64,000 nucleotides of DNA from JADCCX01 sp031431475 (GTDB lineage: Bacteria; Pseudomonadota; Alphaproteobacteria; Rhizobiales; Beijerinckiaceae). Below are positions 1 through 7,890 of the stretch, piece after piece; position 1 is the first letter of the stretch; every line of letters begins with the position of its first letter. The position numbers were made by a program, and so were the translations under genes. The notes below the pieces were generated by a model. It worked only from the letters and a program-made list of their open reading frames with translations. It was not told where the DNA came from and made no database searches. The stretch spans positions 1-64,000 of the forward strand of contig JANPDL010000035.1 in assembly GCA_031431475.1 (NCBI GenBank). The letters are read 5' to 3'.

Positions 1-1
1 G

Positions 2-676
2 GCGCGGCTCAAATCCGAATGGCTGGTGCCGCTGCCCGCAACCATGTCGCCCGCGCACGCCATGGCGGTCGGCACCGCGGGGTTTACCGCCATGCAATGC
101 ATCATAGCGCTGGAAAAACACGGACTGACGCCGGATCGCGGTCCGGTGGTTGTCACCGGTGCTGCGGGCGGTGTCGGCTCCGTCGCGGTGGCCATTCTGG
201 CCAAGCTCGGGTGGCATGTGATCGCCTCCACCGGGCGCATGGCAGAGGCTGATTATCTCAGGGGGCTCGGCGCGGCGGAGGTGATCGACCGCGCGGAATT
301 GTCCGGTCCGGTGAAGGCGCTGGCCCGCGAGCGCTGGGCGGCGGCGGTGGATACCGTGGGCTCCACCACGCTGGCCAATGTTCTGTCGATGACGAAGCAC
401 AGCGGCGCAGTGGCGGCCTGTGGACTGGCGGGCGGCATGGATCTGCCAACCAGCGTTGCCCCTTTCATCCTGCGCAATGTGGCGCTGCTGGGCGTGGATT
501 CGGTGGGCTGCCCGCGCGATCTGCGGCTGGAGGTCTGGCGGCGGCTGGGTCTCGATCTTGAGCTGGCCAAACTCGATGCCATGACCACAACGATCGGTTT
601 TGATGACCTTCCCGCTACGGGAGCCGCAATCCTTGAAGGCAAGGTCAAGGGCCGGATCGTGGTGGAAATAGCATAG
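2..676 (+). CDS. Quinone oxidoreductase, YhdH/AcuI (acrylyl-CoA reductase) type, 5' truncated by window
   Basis: This is the C-terminal 224 codons of a zinc-independent medium-chain dehydrogenase/reductase; the reading frame is open to the window edge, so the N-terminus lies upstream. The visible part starts in the catalytic-domain stretch KSEWLVPLP, typical of YhdH/AcuI, and continues with the Rossmann nucleotide loop TGAAGGVGSVA and the following ASTGR, which fits NADPH binding. AcuI-type members reduce acrylyl-CoA to propionyl-CoA; YhdH of E. coli is the close paralogue. Family assignment is secure; the exact substrate is inference. The gene ends 146 bases before the next coding region, with a palindromic repeat in between. 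Confidence 0.85.
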   Translation, partial: ARLKSEWLVPLPATMSPAHAMAVGTAGFTAMQCIIALEKHGLTPDRGPVVVTGAAGGVGSVAVAILAKLGWHVIASTGRMAEADYLRGLGAAEVIDRAELSGPVKALARERWAAAVDTVGSTTLANVLSMTKHSGAVAACGLAGGMDLPTSVAPFILRNVALLGVDSVGCPRDLRLEVWRRLGLDLELAKLDAMTTTIGFDDLPATGAAILEGKVKGRIVVEIA

Positions 677-687
677 CTTTTCCCTTC

Positions 688-808
688 CCTTCTCCCTCGG
701 GAGAAGGTGTCATGTGGAACACATGACGGATGAGGGCAAACCCCTGACCGTCGTGATTCACCCTCACCCGCCCGCCAAAGAGCGGGCACCTTCTCCCAGG
801 GGAGAAGG
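688..808 (+). repeat. Palindromic intergenic repeat, copy A (full length)
   Basis: A 121-bp element bounded by two hairpins. The left hairpin has arms CCTTCTCCC (688-696) and GGGAGAAGG (699-707); the right one has CCTTCTCCC (789-797) and GGGAGAAGG (800-808). Between them lies TCATGTGGAACACATGA, itself a near palindrome, then GGATGAGGGCAAACCCCT. The reverse complement of 19181-19302 matches it over its full length with scattered substitutions. It resembles the abundant non-coding mosaic repeats of Rhizobiales. Its right end runs directly into the ribosome binding site of the TPP enzyme gene. Confidence 0.9.
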
Positions 809-822
809 AAAAGGAGATGACC

Positions 823-2496
823 ATGCCCAAACCCCGCACAGGCGGCCAGCTCATTGTCGACCAGCTTCTGGTCCAAGGCGTCACCGACGTGTTTTGCGTG
901 CCAGGTGAGAGCTATCTCGCCGTGCTTGACGCGCTGCATGACGCCAGCGTCCGTATCACTGTGTGCCGTCAGGAAGCCGGTGCCAGCATGGCGGCGGAGG
1001 CCGTGGGCAAGCTGACGGGCAAGCCCGGCATCTGCATGGTAACGCGCGGTCCCGGTGCCACCAACGCCGCCCATGGCATCCATATCGCGATGCAGGATTC
1101 CACCCCGCTCATCATGTTCGTGGGGCAGATTGAAAAAGGCATGCGCGAGCGTGACGCCTTTCAGGAGCTGGATTACCGCGCGGCTTTTGGCGGCATCGCC
1201 AAATGGGCGACGGAGATCGATGATCCCGCCCGCATTCCCGAACTGATCTCCCGCGCCTTCCATGTCGCCACCTCTGGCCGCCCCGGTCCGGTCGTCATCG
1301 CGCTGCCCGAGGACATGCTGGTGGAAACTGCCGAAGTCGCCGATGCGCCCGCCTTCCGTCCGGTCGAGACCCATCCCGGTCTCACCCTGATGGCTGATCT
1401 GCAGAAGCGCCTGTGGGCTGCCGAGCGCCCGATGGTGCTGGTCGGCGGCAGCCGCTGGAGCGAGACAGCCGTGGAGCGCCTCATCCGCTTTGCCGAGCGC
1501 TTCGACCTGCCGGTGGCGACCACATTCCGCCGCCAATCGCTGTTTCCCGCCACGCATCCCAACTTTGCCGGCGACGGCGGGCTGGGCATGAGCCCCGGCC
1601 TGTCGAAAGCCATCAGGGAGGCTGATCTGGTGCTGTGCATCGGCGACCAGCTTTCGGAGGCCTCCACCCAGAGCTACACGCTGTTCGACATTCCCGGTGA
1701 CGGCAAGCGGCTGATCCATGTCCACCCCGATCCCGACGAACTGAACCGCACCTATGCCACCGCGCTGCCCATCAACGCCTCGCCCGAGGCCTTCACGGCG
1801 GCGGTGGAGGGCTTGCAGCCGCCCAACACGCTGCGCTGGCAGGAGTGGACGCGCGCCATCAACCAGAATGCCGTGGCGCAAAGCGCGCAGCCCACGCGCT
1901 CGCCCGGCGAATTGCAGATGAGCGAGGTGATGATCTGGCTGCGCAACCATCTGCCGGAGGACGCCATCATCACCAATGGCGCGGGCAATTACGCCATCTG
2001 GATCCACCGCTTCTATCACTTCCGCAAATATGGCACGCAGCTGTCGCCCACATCAGGCTCCATGGGTTACGGCGTGCCCGCAGCCGTGGCCGCCAAGCGC
2101 CTCAACCCGGAAACGCAGGTCGTGTCCTTCGCGGGCGACGGCTGTTTCCTGATGAACGGCCAGGAATTCGCCACCGCCGTGCAATACGATCTGCCGATGG
2201 TCATCGTGGTCTGCGATAACGGCATGTACGGCACGATCCGCATGCACCAGGAGCGCGAATACCCCGGCCGCGTGTCAGGCACGGGCCTCAAGAACCCGGA
2301 TTTCGCCGCCTACGCCCGCGCCTTCGGCGGCCATGGCGAAACCGTGCGAAAGACAGAGGAGTTCGCGGAGGCTTTCAAACGCTGCGAAGCTTCGGGCAAG
2401 CCCTCGATCATCCATTGCTTCGTCGACAGCGAGGCGATCACGCCGGGGAAAACGCTGAGCGAGTTCAGGGCGGAGGCTGTGGCGAAGGGGAGATGA
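823..2496 (+). CDS. Thiamine-diphosphate enzyme, acetolactate synthase large-subunit-like
   Basis: A 557-residue protein with the three-domain layout of the acetolactate synthase/benzoylformate decarboxylase family. The N-terminal pyrimidine-binding domain carries the activating glutamate near residue 51 in CRQEAGASMA and the GPGATN stretch; the C-terminal diphosphate-binding domain has the GDG motif near residue 437 followed 26 residues later by DN in place of the usual NN. Start chosen at 823 because AAGGAG at 811-816 is correctly spaced for it; an in-frame ATG at 817 abuts that site. There is no small regulatory subunit gene alongside, so this is probably not the biosynthetic IlvB but one of the stand-alone TPP enzymes acting on a 2-keto acid. 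Substrate unknown. Confidence 0.85.
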   Translation: MPKPRTGGQLIVDQLLVQGVTDVFCVPGESYLAVLDALHDASVRITVCRQEAGASMAAEAVGKLTGKPGICMVTRGPGATNAAHGIHIAMQDSTPLIMFVGQIEKGMRERDAFQELDYRAAFGGIAKWATEIDDPARIPELISRAFHVATSGRPGPVVIALPEDMLVETAEVADAPAFRPVETHPGLTLMADLQKRLWAAERPMVLVGGSRWSETAVERLIRFAERFDLPVATTFRRQSLFPATHPNFAGDGGLGMSPGLSKAIREADLVLCIGDQLSEASTQSYTLFDIPGDGKRLIHVHPDPDELNRTYATALPINASPEAFTAAVEGLQPPNTLRWQEWTRAINQNAVAQSAQPTRSPGELQMSEVMIWLRNHLPEDAIITNGAGNYAIWIHRFYHFRKYGTQLSPTSGSMGYGVPAAVAAKRLNPETQVVSFAGDGCFLMNGQEFATAVQYDLPMVIVVCDNGMYGTIRMHQEREYPGRVSGTGLKNPDFAAYARAFGGHGETVRKTEEFAEAFKRCEASGKPSIIHCFVDSEAITPGKTLSEFRAEAVAKGR

Positions 2497-2561
2497 GGGA
2501 GGCAATTTGCTCTGTTCTGGCCCCTTAGTTCGATAGCAATTCAACAAATGACACGATAAGC

Positions 2562-2584
2562 CAATGAAAGTGCTGCTTTCATTG
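2562..2584. promoter_or_regulatory. Inverted repeat upstream of the restriction-modification genes
   Basis: Perfect 9-bp arms CAATGAAAG (2562-2570) and CTTTCATTG (2576-2584) around a 5-base centre, in the A+T-rich leader 71 bases before the methyltransferase start. Many type II systems control expression through an operator here, bound by a C protein or by the methyltransferase itself. No C-protein gene was found, so a role as operator is inference. Confidence 0.45.
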
Positions 2585-2654
2585 ATGATTTCTAAAAATC
2601 CCGATCGACAGCATGCTTTAAAACAGCTAACACTGCTTGTCAGCGAGAAGATGG

Positions 2655-3992
2655 ATGGCAAAGCGACCAATCAGTATCGATTTATTTGCAGGTGCAGGCG
2701 GCATGAGCCTTGGCTTCGAGCAAGCCGGGTTCGATGTTGTTGCAGCGGTTGAAATCGACCCTGTTCATTGTGCTGCCCACAAGTTCAATTTCCCTCAAAC
2801 CGCCGTCTTATCGCGATCAGTGGTCGGTTTGACCGCCGCCGAGATACGCATCGCCGCAGGGGTTGGAACTGCACAGATCGACTGTGTGTTTGGCGGGCCA
2901 CCATGCCAAGGGTTTTCGCTTATCGGCCATAGGGTTCTCGATGATCCGCGCAACGATCTCGTTCTCGAATTCGTGCGCCTCGTTGCCGAACTCGACGCCC
3001 ATACGTTTGTGTTTGAGAACGTCAAAGGTCTTACCGTGGGAAAGCATCGCGCCTTTCTTGACGAACTGGTCGCAGCCTTCGATCAGGCAGGATATGCGGT
3101 ATGCTTGCCATGGCAGGTTCTCGATGCTGCCCGTTATGGAGCACCACAGCACCGGCAACGGCTAATCCTGTTTGGCTCAAAAAAAGGGCAGAAGCTTCCA
3201 AGCTATCCGGCACCGCATTTCAACGCCGCAGGTGATCGCCACCTTATTGCCGGACTACCCACCGGACCCAGTTGCAGGGATGCAATCGGTGATCTTCCCG
3301 ACGCAGACCGCTTTGAGATGTTGATCGATAGCGACACGGTTCCTACCACATTGTTCAGTAGTCCTTCGGAGTACGCGGCTGAGCTTCGGTGCCTCTCGAA
3401 CGACGCTTGGCATAACGGTTATGTTCGAAACTGGAATCCCGCAGCGCTGACATCGAGTGCCCGAACCACGCATACTGATATTTCACGCCGTCGTTATGCC
3501 GAGACCGCAGCCGGTAATGTGGAGCCGATCAGCCGTTTTTTCAAACTACCACCCAAAGGCGTTTCAAATACCCTGCGCGCGGGTACTGACGGCGCTCGTG
3601 GTGCTTTTACCAGCCCGCGTCCGATCCACTACGAATATGCACGCTGCATCACTGTGCGTGAAATGGCGAGGCTTCATGGCTTCCCTGACTGGTTCAGATT
3701 TCACGCAACCAAATGGCACGGCGCGCGTCAGATTGGAAACGCCGTGCCGCCACCACTTGCACGCGCTGTTGCCAATTGCGTCCTAAAAGCTTTGGATTTG
3801 CGCCCGGCACGCCCGGATCATGTGATAAATCTTGGAGATGTTGCGCTGCTCTACATGGAAATGTCGAGTGCTGCAGAACACTTTGGCGTTGCACCACCCA
3901 GCGGTCGCCGAGACCGCAAAAGCGGTGCAAAAAAGCGCAAACAGCACGAGATCGAGGAGACGCTCATGCGTCTTAGGGTAGTCAATGGCTAA
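2655..3992 (+). CDS. DNA (cytosine-5) methyltransferase, type II R-M
   Basis: A 445-residue m5C methyltransferase that transfers methyl groups from S-adenosylmethionine to cytosine in a specific DNA site. Seen in order: motif I DLFAGAGGMSLGFEQAG near residue 9, motif IV GGPPCQGFS with the catalytic cysteine near residue 84, motif VI FENV, motif VIII QHRQRL, and motifs IX-X ending GNAVPPPLA near residue 360. The variable target-recognition region lies between VIII and IX and I cannot read a specificity from it. A TTG 18 bases upstream is an alternative start. The gene overlaps the following endonuclease by 8 bases, so the two are translationally coupled. Base composition is clearly more A+T-rich than its neighbours, suggesting acquisition by transfer. 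Confidence 0.93.
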   Translation: MAKRPISIDLFAGAGGMSLGFEQAGFDVVAAVEIDPVHCAAHKFNFPQTAVLSRSVVGLTAAEIRIAAGVGTAQIDCVFGGPPCQGFSLIGHRVLDDPRNDLVLEFVRLVAELDAHTFVFENVKGLTVGKHRAFLDELVAAFDQAGYAVCLPWQVLDAARYGAPQHRQRLILFGSKKGQKLPSYPAPHFNAAGDRHLIAGLPTGPSCRDAIGDLPDADRFEMLIDSDTVPTTLFSSPSEYAAELRCLSNDAWHNGYVRNWNPAALTSSARTTHTDISRRRYAETAAGNVEPISRFFKLPPKGVSNTLRAGTDGARGAFTSPRPIHYEYARCITVREMARLHGFPDWFRFHATKWHGARQIGNAVPPPLARAVANCVLKALDLRPARPDHVINLGDVALLYMEMSSAAEHFGVAPPSGRRDRKSGAKKRKQHEIEETLMRLRVVNG

Positions 3993-4797
3993 GAAACCGA
4001 AGGCACTAAAAGAAAAACCCGCTTACGAAGCGATCATCGAAAAAATCTTTGCAGATAACTTTACACCGGGAGCTGATGAATTTCAGTTTGAGCGTCAGGA
4101 AATTGCGGGCGCTGCGACCTCCCTCGGAGTGAAGATGCCCAAGAATCTCGGAGATGTAATTTACACATACCGATACCGAAAGATGTTGCCTAAGCCCATT
4201 TTGGACACTCTGCCGAAGGGCAAGCATTGGCTGATTTTGGGCGATGGAGATGCCCGCTATCGCTTTCGGCACACCAACCTTGCCTACATCGAACCTACCG
4301 CTGGCCTAATGGTTCGAAAAATACCCGATGCAACACCAGAGATCATCACACGCTATGCGTTTAGCGATGAACAGGCATTGCTGGCGAAGATCCGCTACAA
4401 TCGTTTGATTGACACGTTTCTGGGCATTACGGCCTATTCCCTTCAAAATCACCTTCGTACGAATATTCCCAACTACGGGCAGATTGAGATTGACGAGTTA
4501 TATGTTGGGATCGATGCGCGTGGCGCTCAATACGTCGTACCGGTTCAGGCCAAAGGCGGAACAGATATTTTAGGTGTGATCCAGACAATCCAGGATACGG
4601 CATTCTGTCAGCATCAGCCGCGTTATGCGCACTCAATTGCCCGCCCTGTCTCAGCCCAATTTATGGCCGACGATGTGATTGCATTGTTCGAACTGATTTT
4701 TGACGGGAATGACGTCTCCATCGTTCAGGAACGTCACTACAGATTGTCTGATTCCAAAGCTATTTCCGCAGACGATCTTGCTTCCTATAGAAGATAA
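3985..4797 (+). CDS. Probable type II restriction endonuclease, PD-(D/E)XK fold
   Basis: A 270-residue protein whose ATG lies inside the last codons of the methyltransferase gene. I did not recognise a named endonuclease family. Around residues 166-190 it has QIEIDELYVG followed by GAQYVVPVQAKGG, a spacing of acidic residues and a Q-x-K on a hydrophobic strand that fits the PD-(D/E)XK nuclease core in its QxK variant. Position directly behind a C5 methyltransferase, translational coupling, and the same A+T-rich composition make it the likely cognate nuclease. The acidic and lysine residues are seen; restriction activity and target site are inferred. The end is followed within 12 bases by the convergent LCCL gene. 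Confidence 0.7.
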   Translation: MAKKPKALKEKPAYEAIIEKIFADNFTPGADEFQFERQEIAGAATSLGVKMPKNLGDVIYTYRYRKMLPKPILDTLPKGKHWLILGDGDARYRFRHTNLAYIEPTAGLMVRKIPDATPEIITRYAFSDEQALLAKIRYNRLIDTFLGITAYSLQNHLRTNIPNYGQIEIDELYVGIDARGAQYVVPVQAKGGTDILGVIQTIQDTAFCQHQPRYAHSIARPVSAQFMADDVIALFELIFDGNDVSIVQERHYRLSDSKAISADDLASYRR

Positions 4798-4809
4798 CCT
4801 ACAACCCCC

Positions 4810-5196
4810 TCAAATCGCCGACAACCGCCAGGCATGCGGAAAATCCGCATAATCCGTGGTCGTCACGCCATTCCGCGTCGTGCCAGGATAGCTTGCCAGC
4901 GGCGCGACCACCGTCACACGCAATACAGCCGTCTGGTCCACCTTCAGCAATCCCGCATGCACGGCAGCGGCACCAAGGTTTGAATCCCTCGTGTAGGTGT
5001 CGGTTCCCCACACCTGCCCTTCCATCACGCCCTTGATGCGGAAATAATAGGTGGCCCCCACGGTGTCGCACAGGCCGTGCATATTATTCGGCGCATCGGA
5101 GGCCACGTAGTTCTGCTCCAGCAGTTTTTTCAGCTGGCGACGCGACAGTTTTCCGCGGTGGTCGAAATAGGCCACCAGTTCCTGCACGACCTTCAT
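4810..5196 (-). CDS. LCCL-domain protein
   Basis: A 128-residue protein. After a helical N-terminus (VVQELVAYFDHRGKLSRRQL), residues about 45-128 read like an LCCL domain: VWGTDTYTRDSNLGAAAVHA, then a beta-rich stretch ending GVTTTDY. LCCL domains were defined in extracellular eukaryotic proteins and occur sporadically in bacteria. The single cysteine visible here falls short of the usual disulfide set. Its ATG overlaps the TGA of the VWA/metallopeptidase gene (ATGA), so it is the last gene of a MoxR-VWA operon and presumably acts with those proteins. A frame reading through from the upstream gene is a shadow. No signal peptide is seen, suggesting a cytoplasmic place. Confidence 0.8.
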   Translation of the reverse strand: MKVVQELVAYFDHRGKLSRRQLKKLLEQNYVASDAPNNMHGLCDTVGATYYFRIKGVMEGQVWGTDTYTRDSNLGAAAVHAGLLKVDQTAVLRVTVVAPLASYPGTTRNGVTTTDYADFPHAWRLSAI

Positions 5197-6452
5197 GACG
5201 CATTCCCCCTCTGCATGGTGATCACCCGCCCATAGGGCGGCGCGAATGATGTGGTGTCGCCCGGAACGGCCCAGAGCACGGCATAGGGCATCGAATCCGC
5301 CGGATAGGTGATATCGCCGTCGGTGATGACGATGGCGGCGGTGACGCGTGGGTCCTCGCACAGCGCCATCAGCGCAGGCGTGAGATCGCTGCCGCCATAG
5401 CCGCGGATGTCGTATTCGGCCAGCTCGGTCGGCGAGAGCATCTCGTCCGATGTCACCGCCGTGTCGCACTGGATGACGCGGATATCGTCGATGCCGGTGG
5501 CTTCGCAGAAATCCGCGATGGCGCCGAGCGCGAAAGGGATGTCGTCGGCCATCGATCCGCTGGTGTCGAGAATGACATTCAGCATCATGGAATGGCGCTG
5601 GCGGCCAGGCATGACGATATCGGTGCGCTCGGCACCCCGTCGGGAGGCGCGCATGAAGGTGCGTTCGCCCGGCGACACGCCCTCCAGCCAGCGCTGCAGC
5701 GCCACTTGCCAAGGCGTGCGGTAGATGCCGCGCAGCGCTCGCACCTGCTGCTGCGTGGAGCCCGCATCCGCGCCGCGCCCCTTCATGATGCCCATCGCCT
5801 TGGCGATCGCCATGCCCTTCGCCGCCAGGTCGCGGATGGCACGGGCGCGCGCCGCCTGTTCGGCAGCATCCTCGGGAAACATCTGGCGCTCGCGCTGCAC
5901 ATCCAGCACGTCGCCGGCATTGCCCTGGGAGGATTGTTTCGATCCGCCCAGCACCTGATCCACTGTGACAGCAGCGCCCTCCCAGACCTGCGTGCGCGAT
6001 TGCGTGGAGCTGGCGTTGCGTCGCATCTCGAGCACGATCTCCTCCGCCGATTTCTCCCGCGCACCGGGCATATCAAGGCCACCCGCCGGGATTTTCGACA
6101 CGCCCAGCGCCTCCCTCAGCATGTCGTTGATGATGTAGTCATGCGCGTAATTGAATTCGAGACGGCCCGAACCGACGGCGCGGTCATGCGTCCTGAGAGC
6201 AAGGTGCAGCAACTCATGGGCCAGCACGAACAGCAGGTCACTGGCCGACAACCGCGCCGTGAAAGCCGGATTGGCCACCAGCCGGCCTGAGGCGAAAATG
6301 CCCATGGTCGGCACGCTGTCATCGAGATCAACCCGCACCGCAGCCGCAAGCCCCGTGAGATGCGGGAACGGCACGGTGACCATCCGCAAGCCACGCATGA
6401 TGCGGTCGAGCGTGGCGCGGTCCTCAACCGTGGGCGGTCGGGGCGTGCTCAT
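5193..6452 (-). CDS. Putative metallopeptidase/VWA protein (DUF2201 type)
   Basis: A 419-residue protein with two modules. Residues about 10-140 form the putative metallopeptidase region with the zinc-binding signature HELLH at 79-83. From about residue 270 a VWA-like domain follows, with the metal-ion-dependent adhesion site DTSGS near residue 297 and a later TDGDITYP. The middle is charged and helical. The start at 6452 overlaps the stop of the MoxR gene in ATGA fashion, and its own stop overlaps the LCCL gene start. MoxR ATPase plus VWA partners typically remodel or insert metals into target complexes; here the extra HExxH suggests proteolysis or metal handling. Target unknown. Confidence 0.85.
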   Translation of the reverse strand: MSTPRPPTVEDRATLDRIMRGLRMVTVPFPHLTGLAAAVRVDLDDSVPTMGIFASGRLVANPAFTARLSASDLLFVLAHELLHLALRTHDRAVGSGRLEFNYAHDYIINDMLREALGVSKIPAGGLDMPGAREKSAEEIVLEMRRNASSTQSRTQVWEGAAVTVDQVLGGSKQSSQGNAGDVLDVQRERQMFPEDAAEQAARARAIRDLAAKGMAIAKAMGIMKGRGADAGSTQQQVRALRGIYRTPWQVALQRWLEGVSPGERTFMRASRRGAERTDIVMPGRQRHSMMLNVILDTSGSMADDIPFALGAIADFCEATGIDDIRVIQCDTAVTSDEMLSPTELAEYDIRGYGGSDLTPALMALCEDPRVTAAIVITDGDITYPADSMPYAVLWAVPGDTTSFAPPYGRVITMQRGNAS

Positions 6453-7483
6453 CCCGCCGCAACCTTGCGCATGAGATCGAACATCGCGCGCTCCGCCCCC
6501 AGCGATCCCCATTTCTCGACCATATCGGTCAGCAGGATCAGTTGGTGCTCCTGTGACAGGCTGCGCAGAAAGCGGTTGATCAGGCGCGGCGGCAGGCCAT
6601 CCGCCCGGCCATCACGCACGAACTGCCGGATGCAGTCGAGAATGAACCAGCGCGCGGAATCGCCCTTGGGCAGCAGCGCAGGCTCGCGGATATAGCGCTC
6701 CAGCGGCTGCACCGGGCCGATGCTTTCCTCTGCCAGCGCGCAGAACACAGCGGCATCCTCCGGCGACAGGCGGCCGAAAGCGAGCGCGCGGCGCGTTTCG
6801 CTCGTCAGCTGGCCAGCTTTCTCCGCCAGATCAAAGGCGCGCGACAGCAACGACCATGAGCGTGGCGTGGAGAACGGCACCGGATCGGCGGGAACGGGAC
6901 GCATGAGGGCGTCGGGAACGGTGGTGATGAAGCTGCGGACATCGCGGCGGATGTTGCTGCGCTGCGCCCACGCCAGCCATTCATCGACGTCGTGACGGAT
7001 CTGCAGGATCGTCACGCGGTTGACCAGCGCCGAACTCATGGCACGCACCAGCGCACGATCCTGCAGGCGGTTGCCCGCCGCGACAACCCACGTCCCGGGC
7101 GGCAAGGCATGTTCACCCAGACGCCGCTCCAGCAGCAGCGAATAAAAGGCCTTCTGTACGTCCGGCGCACAGGCTGGCAATTCGTCCAGAAACAGGCAGA
7201 ACGGCTCCGGTTTTTCAGGCAGGAGGATGCGCGGTGGGCAGAAGACAGAGCGCTCGCCGACGATGCGGGGAACACCGCTCACATCTTCCGGCGCGATCTG
7301 GGTTCCCAGCAATGAACGACAGGGTAATCCAGCTTCCCGCGCTGCCTCATACACCATTTCGGATTTGCCGATTCCGGGGGCTGACAGCAGCAGAAAGCTC
7401 TGCTCCTGCGCCATGCATTTCAGCAGATTCTTGGCCTGACGCAGGGTCACGACCTCGTTGAATGCAGATTGGCTGCCTGACAT
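6449..7483 (-). CDS. MoxR-family AAA+ ATPase
   Basis: A 344-residue AAA+ protein. Walker A is SAPGIGKS at residues 34-41, Walker B LFLDE at about 97-101, followed by the sensor-1 region VVAAGNRLQD and an arginine-rich box (ALVNRVTIL). It lacks membrane segments. Chosen start 7483 is preceded by a run of six G at suitable spacing; the frame is open further upstream but without a good site. It is first in a three-gene operon with the metallopeptidase/VWA and LCCL genes, joined by overlapping stop/start codons. MoxR proteins act as chaperones with VWA partners; this pairing is seen, its client is not known. Confidence 0.9.
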   Translation of the reverse strand: MSGSQSAFNEVVTLRQAKNLLKCMAQEQSFLLLSAPGIGKSEMVYEAAREAGLPCRSLLGTQIAPEDVSGVPRIVGERSVFCPPRILLPEKPEPFCLFLDELPACAPDVQKAFYSLLLERRLGEHALPPGTWVVAAGNRLQDRALVRAMSSALVNRVTILQIRHDVDEWLAWAQRSNIRRDVRSFITTVPDALMRPVPADPVPFSTPRSWSLLSRAFDLAEKAGQLTSETRRALAFGRLSPEDAAVFCALAEESIGPVQPLERYIREPALLPKGDSARWFILDCIRQFVRDGRADGLPPRLINRFLRSLSQEHQLILLTDMVEKWGSLGAERAMFDLMRKVAAG

Positions 7484-7675
7484 GGATACCCCCCGATTGG
7501 CTGGTCTGCACCGCCGCACCCGGATGGGAAGGATCGAAATCCGTCGCCACTCAGGCGACATTCCGGTTACTTCAGGCCGCATGAAGCAGCCATGACGCGG
7601 CTGTTGTGGTGCTGTTCACCCGGCGCAGCCAAACCCACCTTTGACGCCCTCCGCCATCTCTGCTAATGCCGCGCC

Positions 7676-7708
7676 TTGCCTGCGAGGGGTTTCTGTCCCC
7701 GCAGGCAA
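7676..7708 (+). promoter_or_regulatory. Hairpin in the long leader of rpsA
   Basis: Perfect 8-bp arms TTGCCTGC (7676-7683) and GCAGGCAA (7701-7708), extended inside by GGGG/CCCC. It lies in the 407-base gene-free stretch 7484-7890 between the MoxR gene (leaving to the left) and rpsA. A second weaker hairpin, GCTCCC (7788-7793) with GGGAGC (7808-7813), follows. Nothing coding was seen in this stretch; it must hold the divergent promoters. Ribosomal protein S1 represses its own mRNA in E. coli, so a structured leader is plausible, but this is inference. Confidence 0.4.
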
Positions 7709-7890
7709 CTTCACCTGCCCCCGACCGTTGGTTCAACAGCACCGGCGACGGACTTATCGGAAACCTTCGGGTTTTGAGCAGTTCTGGGCTCCCATGGCCT
7801 TACCAAGGGGAGCGCTGACGGTTCTGGGGCATCCGCAACACGAGACGCTGGTGCAACGCCGGGTGTGGCCGCCCGAATATCGGAGATACA

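Noticed and set aside
253..2019. 588-codon frame antisense to the oxidoreductase and TPP enzyme
   Set aside because: It runs opposite two recognisable genes and through the palindromic repeat, with no family resemblance; high GC makes such long antisense frames common.
2564..2752. 62-codon frame before the methyltransferase, possible C protein
   Set aside because: It has no helix-turn-helix pattern and its second half is out-of-frame methyltransferase sequence rich in Arg and Cys; treated as chance.
4978..4998. TTTGAATCCCTC-like T-loop, possible tRNA
   Set aside because: No cloverleaf can be formed around it and it lies inside the LCCL gene.
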